Positions 33,440 through 41,933 of a DNA stretch of 53,390 nucleotides are shown in pieces (within the stretch, counting starts at the first letter, position 1; every line of letters begins with the position of its first letter). Source of the stretch: Bacteroidota bacterium (GTDB taxonomy: Bacteria; Bacteroidota; Bacteroidia; JABEUT01). The position numbers and the translations under genes are program-made. The DNA lies in NCBI GenBank assembly GCA_013289165.1, contig JABDAL010000009.1, forward strand, positions 1-53,390, given 5' to 3'. The notes under the pieces were generated by a model. That model was not told the DNA's origin. It did no database searches and worked only from the letters and a program-made list of their open reading frames with translations.

Positions 33440-34327
33440 CTATTTACTCCATAAAACGGTAACCTTTTTACCGGTTATTTCTTCCAGCTCTTTATTCATC
33501 TCCCGGTAGTAATCCAAAAGATATTCCCTGGTAGAAGCAGCCATAGCCTCATACCGGTGATGGGTTTTATTCAGGTTCTTTATAAAGTCTCCCACCTTAT
33601 AGTTGTAATACGGAGGAACTACCAGGTTAGAATATTTCCGTAAAAAATAACTCTTCTTTAATAAATTAACCGCTATTTTAGCATAAATTTTTGGTCCCCT
33701 CCTCATGGTAGGATTGTATATTTTTATATGGGGAACAAATTTGTCATCCACACCAAGCCAGTGAAATATTTCGTGGCAAACCTTTACAGGGTCTTCTTTA
33801 ATTTCTTCACATAACACAACCTTAACCTGTTCCTTAGGAAAATATTTATAAATATTTTTTAAATGCTTGGCATAATTACCCGCATCAATAAAAAGCTTGA
33901 ATGGAAAATAATTAACGTCGGCTGTTGTTACCACTTGCTTGATTTCCTCAAATGGAAATTCCACATCTACATAGTTATATTCCATTAAATAAGAAGAGTA
34001 TGCCCTGTCTACCGGGTTACGCAAGCTCAATATCAATTTGCAGTTAGGGTTATATTCATGTAGCCGCTCAATGGCTTTTTCCGACGTATAAAGGAAGGCA
34101 TTTTTGGCCATCATTTTCTTTTTATCGAGATGCCCCATGCCATTATAATAGTGCGTAAGCGCCTTTTTATACCCCGCAGCATATTCATATTCATCGCTAA
34201 AATAAGCCATTTCCTGCTGGGGATGGGTAACGATAGAAGGATGCTCACCCAGGTATGCCTTCAATGAAGTTGTGTATGACTTTTGGGCACCCACAATCAT
34301 GAGGTCTAAAAGAGGATATTTTTGCAT
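33440..34327 (-). CDS. Sulfotransferase family protein
   Basis: The 295-residue protein resembles PAPS-dependent sulfotransferases, which move sulfate from 3'-phosphoadenosine 5'-phosphosulfate to hydroxyl groups on glycans or lipids. The first strand-loop is DLMIVGAQKSYTTSLKAYL, where the family pattern is usually K-x-G-T-T; here glycine is replaced by tyrosine. The 3'-phosphate segment LILSLRNPVDRAYSSYLMEY is normal. FFWLGVDDKFVP-type text near residue 195 (FHWLGVDD) fits too. No signal peptide is present, so it works in the cytoplasm. Its promoter, TATATTTG, is at 34384-34391 on the minus strand. The acceptor is unknown; adjacent glycosyltransferases make a surface glycan plausible. Confidence 0.8.
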   Translation of the reverse strand: MQKYPLLDLMIVGAQKSYTTSLKAYLGEHPSIVTHPQQEMAYFSDEYEYAAGYKKALTHYYNGMGHLDKKKMMAKNAFLYTSEKAIERLHEYNPNCKLILSLRNPVDRAYSSYLMEYNYVDVEFPFEEIKQVVTTADVNYFPFKLFIDAGNYAKHLKNIYKYFPKEQVKVVLCEEIKEDPVKVCHEIFHWLGVDDKFVPHIKIYNPTMRRGPKIYAKIAVNLLKKSYFLRKYSNLVVPPYYNYKVGDFIKNLNKTHHRYEAMAASTREYLLDYYREMNKELEEITGKKVTVLWSK

Positions 34328-34383
34328 TAGCGGCCTTCGCAGGTTTGGTTCAAATACATTAACTTTTTGCCAACGGGGAAGCG

Positions 34384-34391
34384 CAAATATA
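34384..34391 (-). promoter_or_regulatory. Promoter -7 box of the sulfotransferase gene
   Basis: The minus strand reads TATATTTG, an exact TAnnTTTG match, 56 bases before ATG 34327. A one-mismatch box for gldH (TAATTTCG, 34401-34408) lies beside it on the plus strand. Confidence 0.5.
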
Positions 34392-34437
34392 TAAATTAGC
34401 TAATTTCGCACATCTTTAAGCCAATTTAAATCAATTT

Positions 34438-34920
34438 GTGAAACAGGGCATTCTCACTTGCAGTTTACTACTGTGTATTATTTGTTCGTGTAATAAGGAC
34501 GTACTCTATCGCAACTGCATCACCGTGCCCAATAATATTTGGGATATGAATAAGCCCCTTGTATTTGATGTTCCGGTTAGCGACACCCTGAATAAATACA
34601 ATATATTTGTTACCGTGAGAAATGCCGACAGTTACGACTTCAATAATCTTTACCTGTTTATAGATATTAATTCCCCCATGAAAGTTACCGAACGCGATAC
34701 TATAGAGTGTATTCTTGCTGATGCAAGCGGCAGGTGGCTGGGTGAAGGGCTCGGCGATATATGGGACAACAAAATTCTTTTTAAACGCAATGTACGATTT
34801 CGCAAACCCGGAACCTATCAATTCACTCTCACACAAGCAATGCGGATTGACAGCCTCACCATGATTATGGATGCTGGTTTAAGTATCGAAAAATCCCCTG
34901 TCAATATTGCTTCAAAATAA
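34438..34920 (+). CDS. gldH: Gliding motility lipoprotein GldH
   Basis: The 160-residue lipoprotein has a signal ending in lipobox IICSC. The mature part follows the GldH pattern: FDVPVSDTLNKYNIFVTVRN, YDFNNLYLFIDI, DASGRWLGEGLGDIWDN, FRKPGTYQFTLTQAMRIDSL and a C-terminal IMDAGLSIEK. GldH is needed for gliding in Flavobacterium and is widespread in Bacteroidota with a type IX secretion system; its exact biochemical role is not settled. It begins with GTG (34438); no upstream ATG in frame exists. It is cotranscribed with metF, six bases downstream. Its presence agrees with the T9SS-sorted protein at 28909-30624. Confidence 0.85.
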   Translation: MKQGILTCSLLLCIICSCNKDVLYRNCITVPNNIWDMNKPLVFDVPVSDTLNKYNIFVTVRNADSYDFNNLYLFIDINSPMKVTERDTIECILADASGRWLGEGLGDIWDNKILFKRNVRFRKPGTYQFTLTQAMRIDSLTMIMDAGLSIEKSPVNIASK

Positions 34921-34926
34921 ATTCAT

Positions 34927-35886
34927 ATGAAAGTTATACAACATCTCAATAAAAGTAAATCCACCCTATTCTCGTTTGAAATTCTTCCTCCCCTAAAAGG
35001 TAAGAGAATTGAATCTATTTATGAAAGCATCGACCCCTTGCTTGAATTCAGCCCCTCATTTATCAACGTAACCTACCACCGGGAAGAATACATTTATAAA
35101 AAACGGGAAGGCGGCTACCTGGAAAAAATATCGGTAAGGAAACGCCCGGGAACAGTGGGTATTTGCGCTGCTATTATCAATAAATACAAAATAGACACGG
35201 TGCCTCACCTCATCTGCGGAGGCTTTACCAAAGAAGAAACCGAAAATGCCCTTATTGACCTCCAGTTTCTGGGTATTGATAATTTGCTTGCCCTACGGGG
35301 TGATGCCGTAAAAACAGAAGGCACTTTTATACCTGAACCGGGGGGCAATGAACACGCTCTCGATTTGGTTAAACAAGTAATTGCCTTGAATAATGGTAAA
35401 TACCTGTATGAAGAAGACGCGACTGATTTAAGCTCCAGCTCCTCCTTTTGTGTGGGCGTGGCAGGTTACCCTGAAAAACATTTTGAATGCCCCAATTTCA
35501 GTAGCGATTTAAAGCATTTAAAAGCAAAAGTGGAAGCTGGTGCAGAGTATATAGTTACCCAGTTATTTTACGATAATGAAAAATATTTCAGTTATGTAAA
35601 AATGTGCCGTGAAGCAGGGATTACGGTTCCCATCATTCCCGGTATCAAGCCCATAAGCAATAAGAAACAGTTACACAGCTTACCAAAGTTTTTCCACATT
35701 GAAGTACCGGAAGCCTTATCTGATGCTATGGAAAAATCAAACGATGACAATAAGCTAAAAGAAATCGGCATTGAATGGGGCATCAATCAATGCAAGGAAC
35801 TTGTAAAAGGTGGTGCACCCTGTATTCACTTTTATACAATGGGCAAATCAGAATCGGTGAAAAGGATTGCAAAGGAGATTTTTTAA
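34927..35886 (+). CDS. metF: Methylenetetrahydrofolate reductase
   Basis: This flavoprotein reduces 5,10-methylene-THF to 5-methyl-THF, the methyl donor for methionine synthesis. The 319-residue TIM barrel has FSFEILPPLKG with the catalytic glutamate, FINVTYHREEY, HLICGGFTKEETENALIDL, LALRGDAVK (GD pair near the flavin), EAGAEYIVTQLFYDNEKYF-type sequence (AGAEYIVTQLFYDN) and IPIIPGIKPI-type sequence (VPIIPGIKPISN). Length is typical for the bacterial form, which lacks a regulatory domain. It is six bases after gldH, which is probably just a shared transcript. Confidence 0.95.
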   Translation: MKVIQHLNKSKSTLFSFEILPPLKGKRIESIYESIDPLLEFSPSFINVTYHREEYIYKKREGGYLEKISVRKRPGTVGICAAIINKYKIDTVPHLICGGFTKEETENALIDLQFLGIDNLLALRGDAVKTEGTFIPEPGGNEHALDLVKQVIALNNGKYLYEEDATDLSSSSSFCVGVAGYPEKHFECPNFSSDLKHLKAKVEAGAEYIVTQLFYDNEKYFSYVKMCREAGITVPIIPGIKPISNKKQLHSLPKFFHIEVPEALSDAMEKSNDDNKLKEIGIEWGINQCKELVKGGAPCIHFYTMGKSESVKRIAKEIF

Positions 35887-35926
35887 GTTCTTGGAAGACA
35901 AGGGAATTAATTGGCACACAACCTTA

Positions 35927-36508
35927 CTATCTCTTACCGATCATCACATATTTCCCCAATATATCAAACTCCACATTTATCGAATCGCCCTCTTTAATAC
36001 TTTGAAAATTGGTATGCTTAAAAGTGTAGGGTATAATAGCAACCGAAAACTTCTTTTTAGATGCCTTTGCAACTGTAAGGCTTACTCCATTTAGAGCTAC
36101 AGAGCCCTTTTCAACAATGTATTTGCTATCGCTTTTTTTTATGTTAAACGTAAAAACATGGCTGCCTTTTAGTTTTTTAACCGAGATGCATTCTATTGTT
36201 CCGTCCACATGGCCCTGTACAAAGTGCCCGTCAATTCTGCCATTGGCCAGCAATGAGCGCTCCAGGTTTATTTTATTGCCCACCCGGAGGTGCTTTAGAT
36301 TAGTCCTTTCCAGGGTTTCCTGCACTGCCATTACTTCATAGCGCGTTTTAGATACAGGTATTACTGAAAGGCAGGTCCCGTTATGAGAAACACTTTCATT
36401 AAGCTTAAGCTCACCTGCAAAAGAAGCTTCAATTTGCAAATGCAAATTTCCTCCTTTCGTCACAAGGCTTCTTACCACACCGGTCTCTTCTATTATTCCT
36501 GTAAACAA
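35927..36508 (-). CDS. ribE: Riboflavin synthase, alpha subunit
   Basis: This enzyme dismutates 6,7-dimethyl-8-ribityllumazine to riboflavin. The 193-residue product has the two lumazine-binding beta-barrel repeats. The first runs from FTGIIEETGVV to NGTCLSVIPV, and the second from GRIDGHFVQGHVDGTI to ALNGVSLTVAKA. The conserved start of the family is MFTGI, and the codon before TTT ACA GGA is TTG (36506-36508), so TTG is the likely start. No FMN riboswitch is visible in the 66-base gap to the divergent glycosyltransferase. Confidence 0.95.
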   Translation of the reverse strand: MFTGIIEETGVVRSLVTKGGNLHLQIEASFAGELKLNESVSHNGTCLSVIPVSKTRYEVMAVQETLERTNLKHLRVGNKINLERSLLANGRIDGHFVQGHVDGTIECISVKKLKGSHVFTFNIKKSDSKYIVEKGSVALNGVSLTVAKASKKKFSVAIIPYTFKHTNFQSIKEGDSINVEFDILGKYVMIGKR

Positions 36509-36574
36509 AACTTTTAAAGTTTTAAGTTTGTAAAATTATAATTTTACGCTTTACATACTTTTAAATTTCTGGTT

Positions 36575-37546
36575 TTGCCCAAATTCCTGGTTATACGGTT
36601 TAGTTCCATTGGCGATATAGTACTCACCGGGCCAGTATTGCGGTGTATAAAACACACCTTGCCCGATGCGGAAATTCATTATTTGACCAAAAAAGCATTT
36701 CTGTCCGTTGTCAGGGCGCTTGGCAATACAGATAAAATTTATTCTATTGAAAAAGAGGTCAGCGAGGTAATAGATGATTTGAAAAAAGAACAATATGATT
36801 TCATAATAGACCTTCATCACAACCTTCGTACCATGCAGGTTAAATCAGCATTGAAAAAGAACTCGGCTTCCTTCCCCAAATTGAACATAGAAAAATGGTT
36901 GTTGGTCAACTTGAAAATAAACAGGTTGCCGGCAATTCATATTGTTGACCGCTACTTTGAAACCGTGAAAACCTTAGGCGTGACTAACGATGGCAACGGA
37001 TTAGAGTATCATATACCCTCCGAAGAAGAAATAAACATAAATACTCTTCCAACTCCCCTGCAAAATGGATATATCGGTTTTGTAGTCGGCGCCAAACACT
37101 ACACCAAACAACTTCCTGTACATAAAATAATATCCATCTGCCAAAAACTCGAAAGCCCTGTAGTATTATTCGGAGGAGCTGAAGATATAGCAAAAGCCCA
37201 GGAAATAGCTGATAGTTTGGGCGAAAAAGTTCATAATGCCTGCGGAAAATATTCCATTAATGGTTCCGCATCTCTTATTAAACAAGCAAAAAAAATTATC
37301 ACCCACGATACGGGCCTTATGCATATTGCTTCGGCATTTAAAAAAGATATTATTTCTGTTTGGGGAAATACGGTACCCGAATTTGGTATGTATCCCTATA
37401 TGCCCGGTAAAAACTCACATATTATACAAGTGAAAGGCTTATCCTGCCGGCCCTGCTCCAAGATTGGCTATAAGGCCTGCCCGAAAAAACACTTTAAATG
37501 CATGGAGCAAATAAATGAGCCGGAGATTATACAGTACCTGGAGTAG
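36575..37546 (+). CDS. Glycosyltransferase family 9 (heptosyltransferase-like)
   Basis: The 323-residue protein matches family 9, the ADP-heptose:LPS heptosyltransferases. It opens PKFLVIRFSSIGDIVLTGPVLRCIKHTLP, has DFIIDLHHNLRT in the N-terminal half, and HDTGLMHIASAFKKDIISVWGNT in the C-terminal half, which is the nucleotide-sugar motif of this family. Four cysteines near the C-terminus (LSCRPCSKIGYKACP ... KC) are also typical. The start is TTG at 36575; no in-frame ATG is near the family N-terminus. It should act on the inner face of the inner membrane in LPS core assembly. It is divergent from ribE, which also starts with TTG. Confidence 0.88.
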   Translation: MPKFLVIRFSSIGDIVLTGPVLRCIKHTLPDAEIHYLTKKAFLSVVRALGNTDKIYSIEKEVSEVIDDLKKEQYDFIIDLHHNLRTMQVKSALKKNSASFPKLNIEKWLLVNLKINRLPAIHIVDRYFETVKTLGVTNDGNGLEYHIPSEEEININTLPTPLQNGYIGFVVGAKHYTKQLPVHKIISICQKLESPVVLFGGAEDIAKAQEIADSLGEKVHNACGKYSINGSASLIKQAKKIITHDTGLMHIASAFKKDIISVWGNTVPEFGMYPYMPGKNSHIIQVKGLSCRPCSKIGYKACPKKHFKCMEQINEPEIIQYLE

Positions 37547-37575
37547 AAAGAAACTCACGTAATTAGAACTTTACG

Positions 37576-37583
37576 TACTTTTG
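37576..37583 (+). promoter_or_regulatory. Promoter -7 box of lysS
   Basis: TACTTTTG, an exact TAnnTTTG match, 18 bases before ATG 37602. It contains a TTG (37581) that opens the longer frame, so ATG 37602 is preferred. Confidence 0.6.
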
Positions 37584-37601
37584 AGCCTACATAAACTTAG
37601 C

Positions 37602-39110
37602 ATGGAACTAACAGAACAGGAAAGATTTCGTCATGAGGCGGTAGAAGAAATACGCAAATTAGGCATAGACCCCTACCCTGCTGCCCAGTACGAAGTAAAT
37701 GCCAATGCAGCCGATATACTTGCCAATTTTGAGCGGAGAAATTCTGATTACCAAAATATCAGTATTGCTGGGCGTATTATGAGCCGCCGCATTATGGGCA
37801 ATGCCTCCTTTGCAGAAATACAGGACCAAACAGGAAGAATACAGATTTATATTAAACGCGATGAGATTTGCCTTGGAGAGGATAAAACCCTCTATAATAC
37901 CTTATTCAAAAAACTGTTGGATATTGGTGACATTATCGGGGTAAAAGGATTTGTTTTTATTACCAATACCGGAACCATATCTATTCATGTTACTTCCCTG
38001 ACTTTGTTATGCAAATCTCTCCGCCCTTTGCCCGTTGTTAAAGTAGACAGTGAAGGCAAGGCGCATGATGTAGTATCTGACCCGGAGTTCCGTTATCGCC
38101 AGCGCTATGTGGACCTAATTGTTAATCCGGCTGTAAAAAATGTTTTCATGCAGCGGGCAAAAATCATCAATACCATCCGCAACTTCTTTAACGAAAGAGG
38201 GTACCTGGAAGTAGAAACACCCATATTACAGTCTATCGCCGGCGGGGCAACTGCAAGACCCTTTATTACTCACCATAATGCGCTCGACATACCGTTATAT
38301 ATGCGTATTGCCAATGAGCTTTACCTGAAACGCCTTATTGTTGGCGGGTTTGATGCCGTTTATGAATTTGCAAAAGATTTCCGCAACGAGGGTATGGACC
38401 GTACACACAATCCTGAGTTTACCCAGATGGAAATTTATGTGACTTATAAAGACTACGAATGGATGATGGAAATGACAGAGGAAATGCTGGAAAGAATAGC
38501 TATTGAACTTTACGGTACCACAGTTATTCCCTGCGGCGACCATACACTCGATTTTAAACGCCCTTTTAAACGGGTTGGCATACTAGATTCCATAAAAGAA
38601 CATACGAGCGACGATGTTTCAACTATGGATGAGGAAGGATTGCGTAAAGTGTGCCAAAAACACAATATACATGTAGACTCAACCATGGGAAAAGGCAAGC
38701 TGATTGATGAAATATTTTCTGCCAAGTGCCAAAAGCATTATTCCATGCCTACTTTTATTATTGACTATCCTGTCGAAATGTCGCCGTTGACAAAAAAACA
38801 CCGATCCAAACCGGGATTGGTAGAGCGCTTTGAGTTGATGGTAAACGGAAAAGAATTGGCAAATGCATATAGTGAGCTAAATGACGCTATGGAACAACGC
38901 ATGCGCTTTGAAGAGCAAATGAAACTGGCAGCCCGCGGCGATGACGAAGCTATGACTATAGATAATGACTTTTTACGTGCATTGGAATATGGAATGCCTC
39001 CCTGTTCGGGTATAGGAATCGGGATTGACAGGCTTACTATGCTAATGACCAATAATGCTTCCATACAAGATGTGCTTTTCTTCCCTCAAATGAAACCGGA
39101 GGTATTTTAG
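37602..39110 (+). CDS. lysS: Lysyl-tRNA synthetase, class II
   Basis: The enzyme charges tRNA-Lys. The 502-residue product has an N-terminal OB-fold anticodon domain (about residues 50-150, ISIAGRIMSRRIMGNASFAEI) and a class II catalytic domain. Motif 1 is near VETPILQSIAGGATARPF, motif 2 is FRNEGMDRTHNPEFTQME, and motif 3 is SGIGIGIDRLTML. TYKDYEWMMEMTEEML and the KELANAYSELNDAMEQRMRFEEQ stretch are standard. Length is typical. It is a single transcription unit. Confidence 0.97.
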   Translation: MELTEQERFRHEAVEEIRKLGIDPYPAAQYEVNANAADILANFERRNSDYQNISIAGRIMSRRIMGNASFAEIQDQTGRIQIYIKRDEICLGEDKTLYNTLFKKLLDIGDIIGVKGFVFITNTGTISIHVTSLTLLCKSLRPLPVVKVDSEGKAHDVVSDPEFRYRQRYVDLIVNPAVKNVFMQRAKIINTIRNFFNERGYLEVETPILQSIAGGATARPFITHHNALDIPLYMRIANELYLKRLIVGGFDAVYEFAKDFRNEGMDRTHNPEFTQMEIYVTYKDYEWMMEMTEEMLERIAIELYGTTVIPCGDHTLDFKRPFKRVGILDSIKEHTSDDVSTMDEEGLRKVCQKHNIHVDSTMGKGKLIDEIFSAKCQKHYSMPTFIIDYPVEMSPLTKKHRSKPGLVERFELMVNGKELANAYSELNDAMEQRMRFEEQMKLAARGDDEAMTIDNDFLRALEYGMPPCSGIGIGIDRLTMLMTNNASIQDVLFFPQMKPEVF

Positions 39111-39193
39111 CCTTTTCCTAATCTTTTTAAACTTTGACAAGGCACTCATGTCCATATATTCAAGCTATCTTTTAGAGGATTTATTAAAAGATA

Positions 39194-39201
39194 TCGTCTA
39201 A
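39194..39201 (+). repeat. TCGTCTAA site, copy 1
   Basis: TCGTCTAA, inside ATATCGTCTAA, lies 64 bases before the first barrel-protein ATG. Two more copies occur before the second paralogue (40544-40551 and 40587-40594). Its role is unknown. Confidence 0.35.
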
Positions 39202-39254
39202 CCTATGTCTATACTAAATATTAAAGTATCCCTTGCGTTTCCTTTTATTTCTTC

Positions 39255-39262
39255 TAAATTTG
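39255..39262 (+). promoter_or_regulatory. Promoter -7 box directly before barrel gene 1
   Basis: TAAATTTG, an exact TAnnTTTG match, with only three bases between it and ATG 39266. A transcript from it would be leaderless or nearly so. Confidence 0.45.
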
Positions 39263-39265
39263 TAA

Positions 39266-40522
39266 ATGAATTTTAAGGCTGTGGGTATACGCATATGGAA
39301 ATCTAAAAAAGCGGCCTCTTTCATATTTGTAATACTGGTTGCAAAATACACCTTTGCACAAACCCACCAGGTACACGTTTCTACTCATGATAGTTTGGCA
39401 GCTAAAATTGCAGATAGTTTAGCTACACAAAAAGATTTGGCGGATATATTTAATACCCTTATTAAAAGACATCCGAAATCAGGCCCGGACAACACCCTGG
39501 AAAAACCCGGTAAGCTCTTATTTTCAGTTGCTCCCGCATTAGGCTATACACTGGAAGGCGGAGCTATTTCAACACTTACCATAAATGCATCTTTCTATAC
39601 AGACGACCCATTAAATACCAATTTGTCTGTTTTTACATTTGGTGGGGAATATTCTGTCCATAACCAACTTATGATACCCATCATCAGCAATATCTGGTCA
39701 AAGGACAATAAATATGATTGGTTAGGTGACTGGCGTTATTACAGCTATCCCTCCAAAACATATGGATTGGGCTCCGATAATTCCCTATCGGTTGTTGACC
39801 CCACTTATTATTCTTATATAAAATTTTACCAGGAAGTACTGCGGCATTTCAGCTCTAATTATTATGTGGGGGTAGGATATAACCTGGATATTCATTATAA
39901 TATTAGTGCCGGTAGCAACGCCACCGATTTTCAATTGTATAATAACGGCTTGACAAAAACAGTATCCTCGGGGCCGGTAGTGCATTTTATGTATGATAGT
40001 AGAACAAATATTAATAATCCCAAAGATGCTCTACTTGCCAGCATAACATTTCGTCCTAATCTAACCCTTATTGGAAGCGACCAAAATTGGCAATCCCTGC
40101 TCATAGAAATCAGGAAATATTTCAGGCTCTCATCCCGGAGTGTACTGGCATTCTGGAGCTGGAATGAATTTACCAACGGGCCTGCCCCTTATTTTGATTT
40201 GCCTGCTGATCAATGGGATACATACTCCAACACAGGAAGGGGTTATATACAGGGCTTCTACCGGGGGACTAACCTGGCTTACCTGGAAGGAGAATACCGC
40301 TTTACAATAACCCATAACGGATTACTCGGGGGAGTGCTGTTTTCGAATGCCGGAACTACCACACAGTGGCCCAGTAATAAATTTGTGTATATTGACCCGG
40401 GAGAAGGAGTTGGGCTGCGCATTAAGTTTAATAAATATTCTGATGTTAATCTTTGTATTGACTATGCTGTTGGCCTATATAACTCGCGCGGATTCTTTTT
40501 CAATCTAGGCGAAGTATTTTAA
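39266..40522 (+). CDS. BamA/TamA-like outer-membrane barrel protein, paralogue 1
   Basis: The 418-residue product has a signal peptide (about 1-31, ending KYTFAQ), then a 60-residue polar stretch and about 320 residues of beta strands typical of a 16-stranded barrel. It resembles the surface-antigen (D15/Omp85) C-terminal domain without POTRA modules. Shared features are VVHFMYDSRTNINNPKDALLASI and YSNTGRGYIQGFYRG, and it ends with FFFNLGEVF, with the terminal aromatic residue that outer-membrane proteins use for recognition by the BAM machine. Such POTRA-less proteins are frequent in Bacteroidota, and their function is unknown. A paralogue follows directly. Confidence 0.75.
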   Translation: MNFKAVGIRIWKSKKAASFIFVILVAKYTFAQTHQVHVSTHDSLAAKIADSLATQKDLADIFNTLIKRHPKSGPDNTLEKPGKLLFSVAPALGYTLEGGAISTLTINASFYTDDPLNTNLSVFTFGGEYSVHNQLMIPIISNIWSKDNKYDWLGDWRYYSYPSKTYGLGSDNSLSVVDPTYYSYIKFYQEVLRHFSSNYYVGVGYNLDIHYNISAGSNATDFQLYNNGLTKTVSSGPVVHFMYDSRTNINNPKDALLASITFRPNLTLIGSDQNWQSLLIEIRKYFRLSSRSVLAFWSWNEFTNGPAPYFDLPADQWDTYSNTGRGYIQGFYRGTNLAYLEGEYRFTITHNGLLGGVLFSNAGTTTQWPSNKFVYIDPGEGVGLRIKFNKYSDVNLCIDYAVGLYNSRGFFFNLGEVF

Positions 40523-40543
40523 CTAAACCTTATAATTTTTATG

Positions 40544-40551
40544 TCGTCTAA
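40544..40551 (+). repeat. TCGTCTAA site, copy 2
   Basis: TCGTCTAA occurs 22 bases after the stop of barrel gene 1. AACC lies 15 bases upstream of its CGTC (40526-40529), which resembles an ECF promoter, but the spacing differs from the two ECF sites at 28.8 and 30.7 kb. Confidence 0.3.
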
Positions 40552-40586
40552 CCGCCATATTAGCAGGCAGGTTTACAGGTTAAATA

Positions 40587-40594
40587 TCGTCTAA
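40587..40594 (+). repeat. TCGTCTAA site, copy 3
   Basis: TCGTCTAA, again inside ATATCGTCTAA as in copy 1, lies 58 bases before the second barrel gene start, close to the distance of copy 1 from its gene (64 bases). Confidence 0.35.
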
Positions 40595-40652
40595 TAAACT
40601 CTTACCCCTGTTTGAAGGATATAGGATTATTAAATACATTAATTAAAGTTAC

Positions 40653-41933
40653 TTGAACAGGAAGAGGGTAGTATTTGGAAAATACCGTTTATGGAAAGGT
40701 TGGCCAATCAGCATTTTGATATATGTAGTATGCACGAGCATCCCTATCAACATCACTGCTCAATCATCTAATTTTATTTTAAAAGACACTATTTCTTCCC
40801 GGAAAAAGCGGGATAGTATCCGTTATACCCAAAAAGATGCAATGGATGCAATTAATAAGGTAGTCAGGCCAAAAACTAAAATAACATCCGATAGCCAAAA
40901 TATACGACCGGGTAAAATACTTACTTCTATTTTCCCTGCCGTAGGTTATTCTCTTTCCAATGGAGTTACCTTTATCCTGGCAACAAACTTCTCGTTCTAC
41001 ATGGATAGTCCTGCTACTACAGACCTTTCAGTAGTCACTTTCAACCCGTTATATTCACTTAAACAGCAAGTAATTATACCAATTATCAGCAGTATTTGGC
41101 TAAATGATAATAAAATTAATCTTCTCGGCGATTACCGCTTTTATCAATATCCCTCATTGACGTATGGATTAGGCGGCAGGCGCTTATTATCACAATCCGA
41201 TTCAGTAGACTATGCTTATATAAAAATTTCTCAAGACGCACTCTACCGTATTGCTCATAATTTATACGCGGGGCCGGGATACGATTTGGATTATCATTAT
41301 AATATTCATGAATTTGGAGATGCACGGCAATATGAAAGGTATACGGAAGATGCCTCAAAAACAACTTCGTCAGGCTTGGTAGCACGTATAAAATATGATG
41401 ACAGGACCAATATGAATAATCCTACTAATGCATTTTACGCCGATTTTATTTATCGCGACAACTTAAGGCAGTTAGGCCGCACCAGCGGCTGGCAGGAAAT
41501 TGAGATTGAGTTCAGAAAATACATTCAACTTGCCAAGCACCCCAGGGATATACTGGGATTTTGGAGCTGGAATGAATTTACTTACGGAGGCAAGGTTCCT
41601 TATTTTGATTTGCCCAGTACCGGGTGGGATGAATATTCAAATACAGGCCGGGGATATATACAGGGCCGTTTCAGGGGGGCCGATATAGTATATTTAGAGG
41701 GAGAAAACCGCTTCGATATATTGAATAATGGGCTGCTCGGCGGGGTAGTATTCTGTAACGGAGAATCTGTTCCCAATTATCCTAACAATAGGTTTTCGAC
41801 TATTCACGTTGGTAAAGGAATAGGACTGCGCATAAAACTAAACAAGTACTCTGAAACCAATCTTTGTATTGATTATGGTTGGGGCGATGGAGGCTCCCAG
41901 GGCTTTTTCTTTAATGTGGGAGAGGTATTTTAG
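40653..41933 (+). CDS. BamA/TamA-like outer-membrane barrel protein, paralogue 2
   Basis: The 426-residue product is a clear tandem paralogue of the preceding protein. Aligned blocks include FSFYMDSPATTDLSVVTF, RIKYDDRTNMNNPTNAFYADF, FWSWNEFTYGGKVPYFDLP, EYSNTGRGYIQGRFRGAD and the ending FFFNVGEVF. The N-terminus carries a signal peptide that needs TTG at 40653 as start (NRKRVVFGKYRLWKGWPISILIYVVCTSIPINITAQ follows, split here only by description). No in-frame ATG precedes it. A POTRA-less surface-antigen barrel is predicted; the function is unknown. The last 23 bases overlap the zinc-ribbon gene in convergent orientation. Confidence 0.75.
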   Translation: MNRKRVVFGKYRLWKGWPISILIYVVCTSIPINITAQSSNFILKDTISSRKKRDSIRYTQKDAMDAINKVVRPKTKITSDSQNIRPGKILTSIFPAVGYSLSNGVTFILATNFSFYMDSPATTDLSVVTFNPLYSLKQQVIIPIISSIWLNDNKINLLGDYRFYQYPSLTYGLGGRRLLSQSDSVDYAYIKISQDALYRIAHNLYAGPGYDLDYHYNIHEFGDARQYERYTEDASKTTSSGLVARIKYDDRTNMNNPTNAFYADFIYRDNLRQLGRTSGWQEIEIEFRKYIQLAKHPRDILGFWSWNEFTYGGKVPYFDLPSTGWDEYSNTGRGYIQGRFRGADIVYLEGENRFDILNNGLLGGVVFCNGESVPNYPNNRFSTIHVGKGIGLRIKLNKYSETNLCIDYGWGDGGSQGFFFNVGEVF

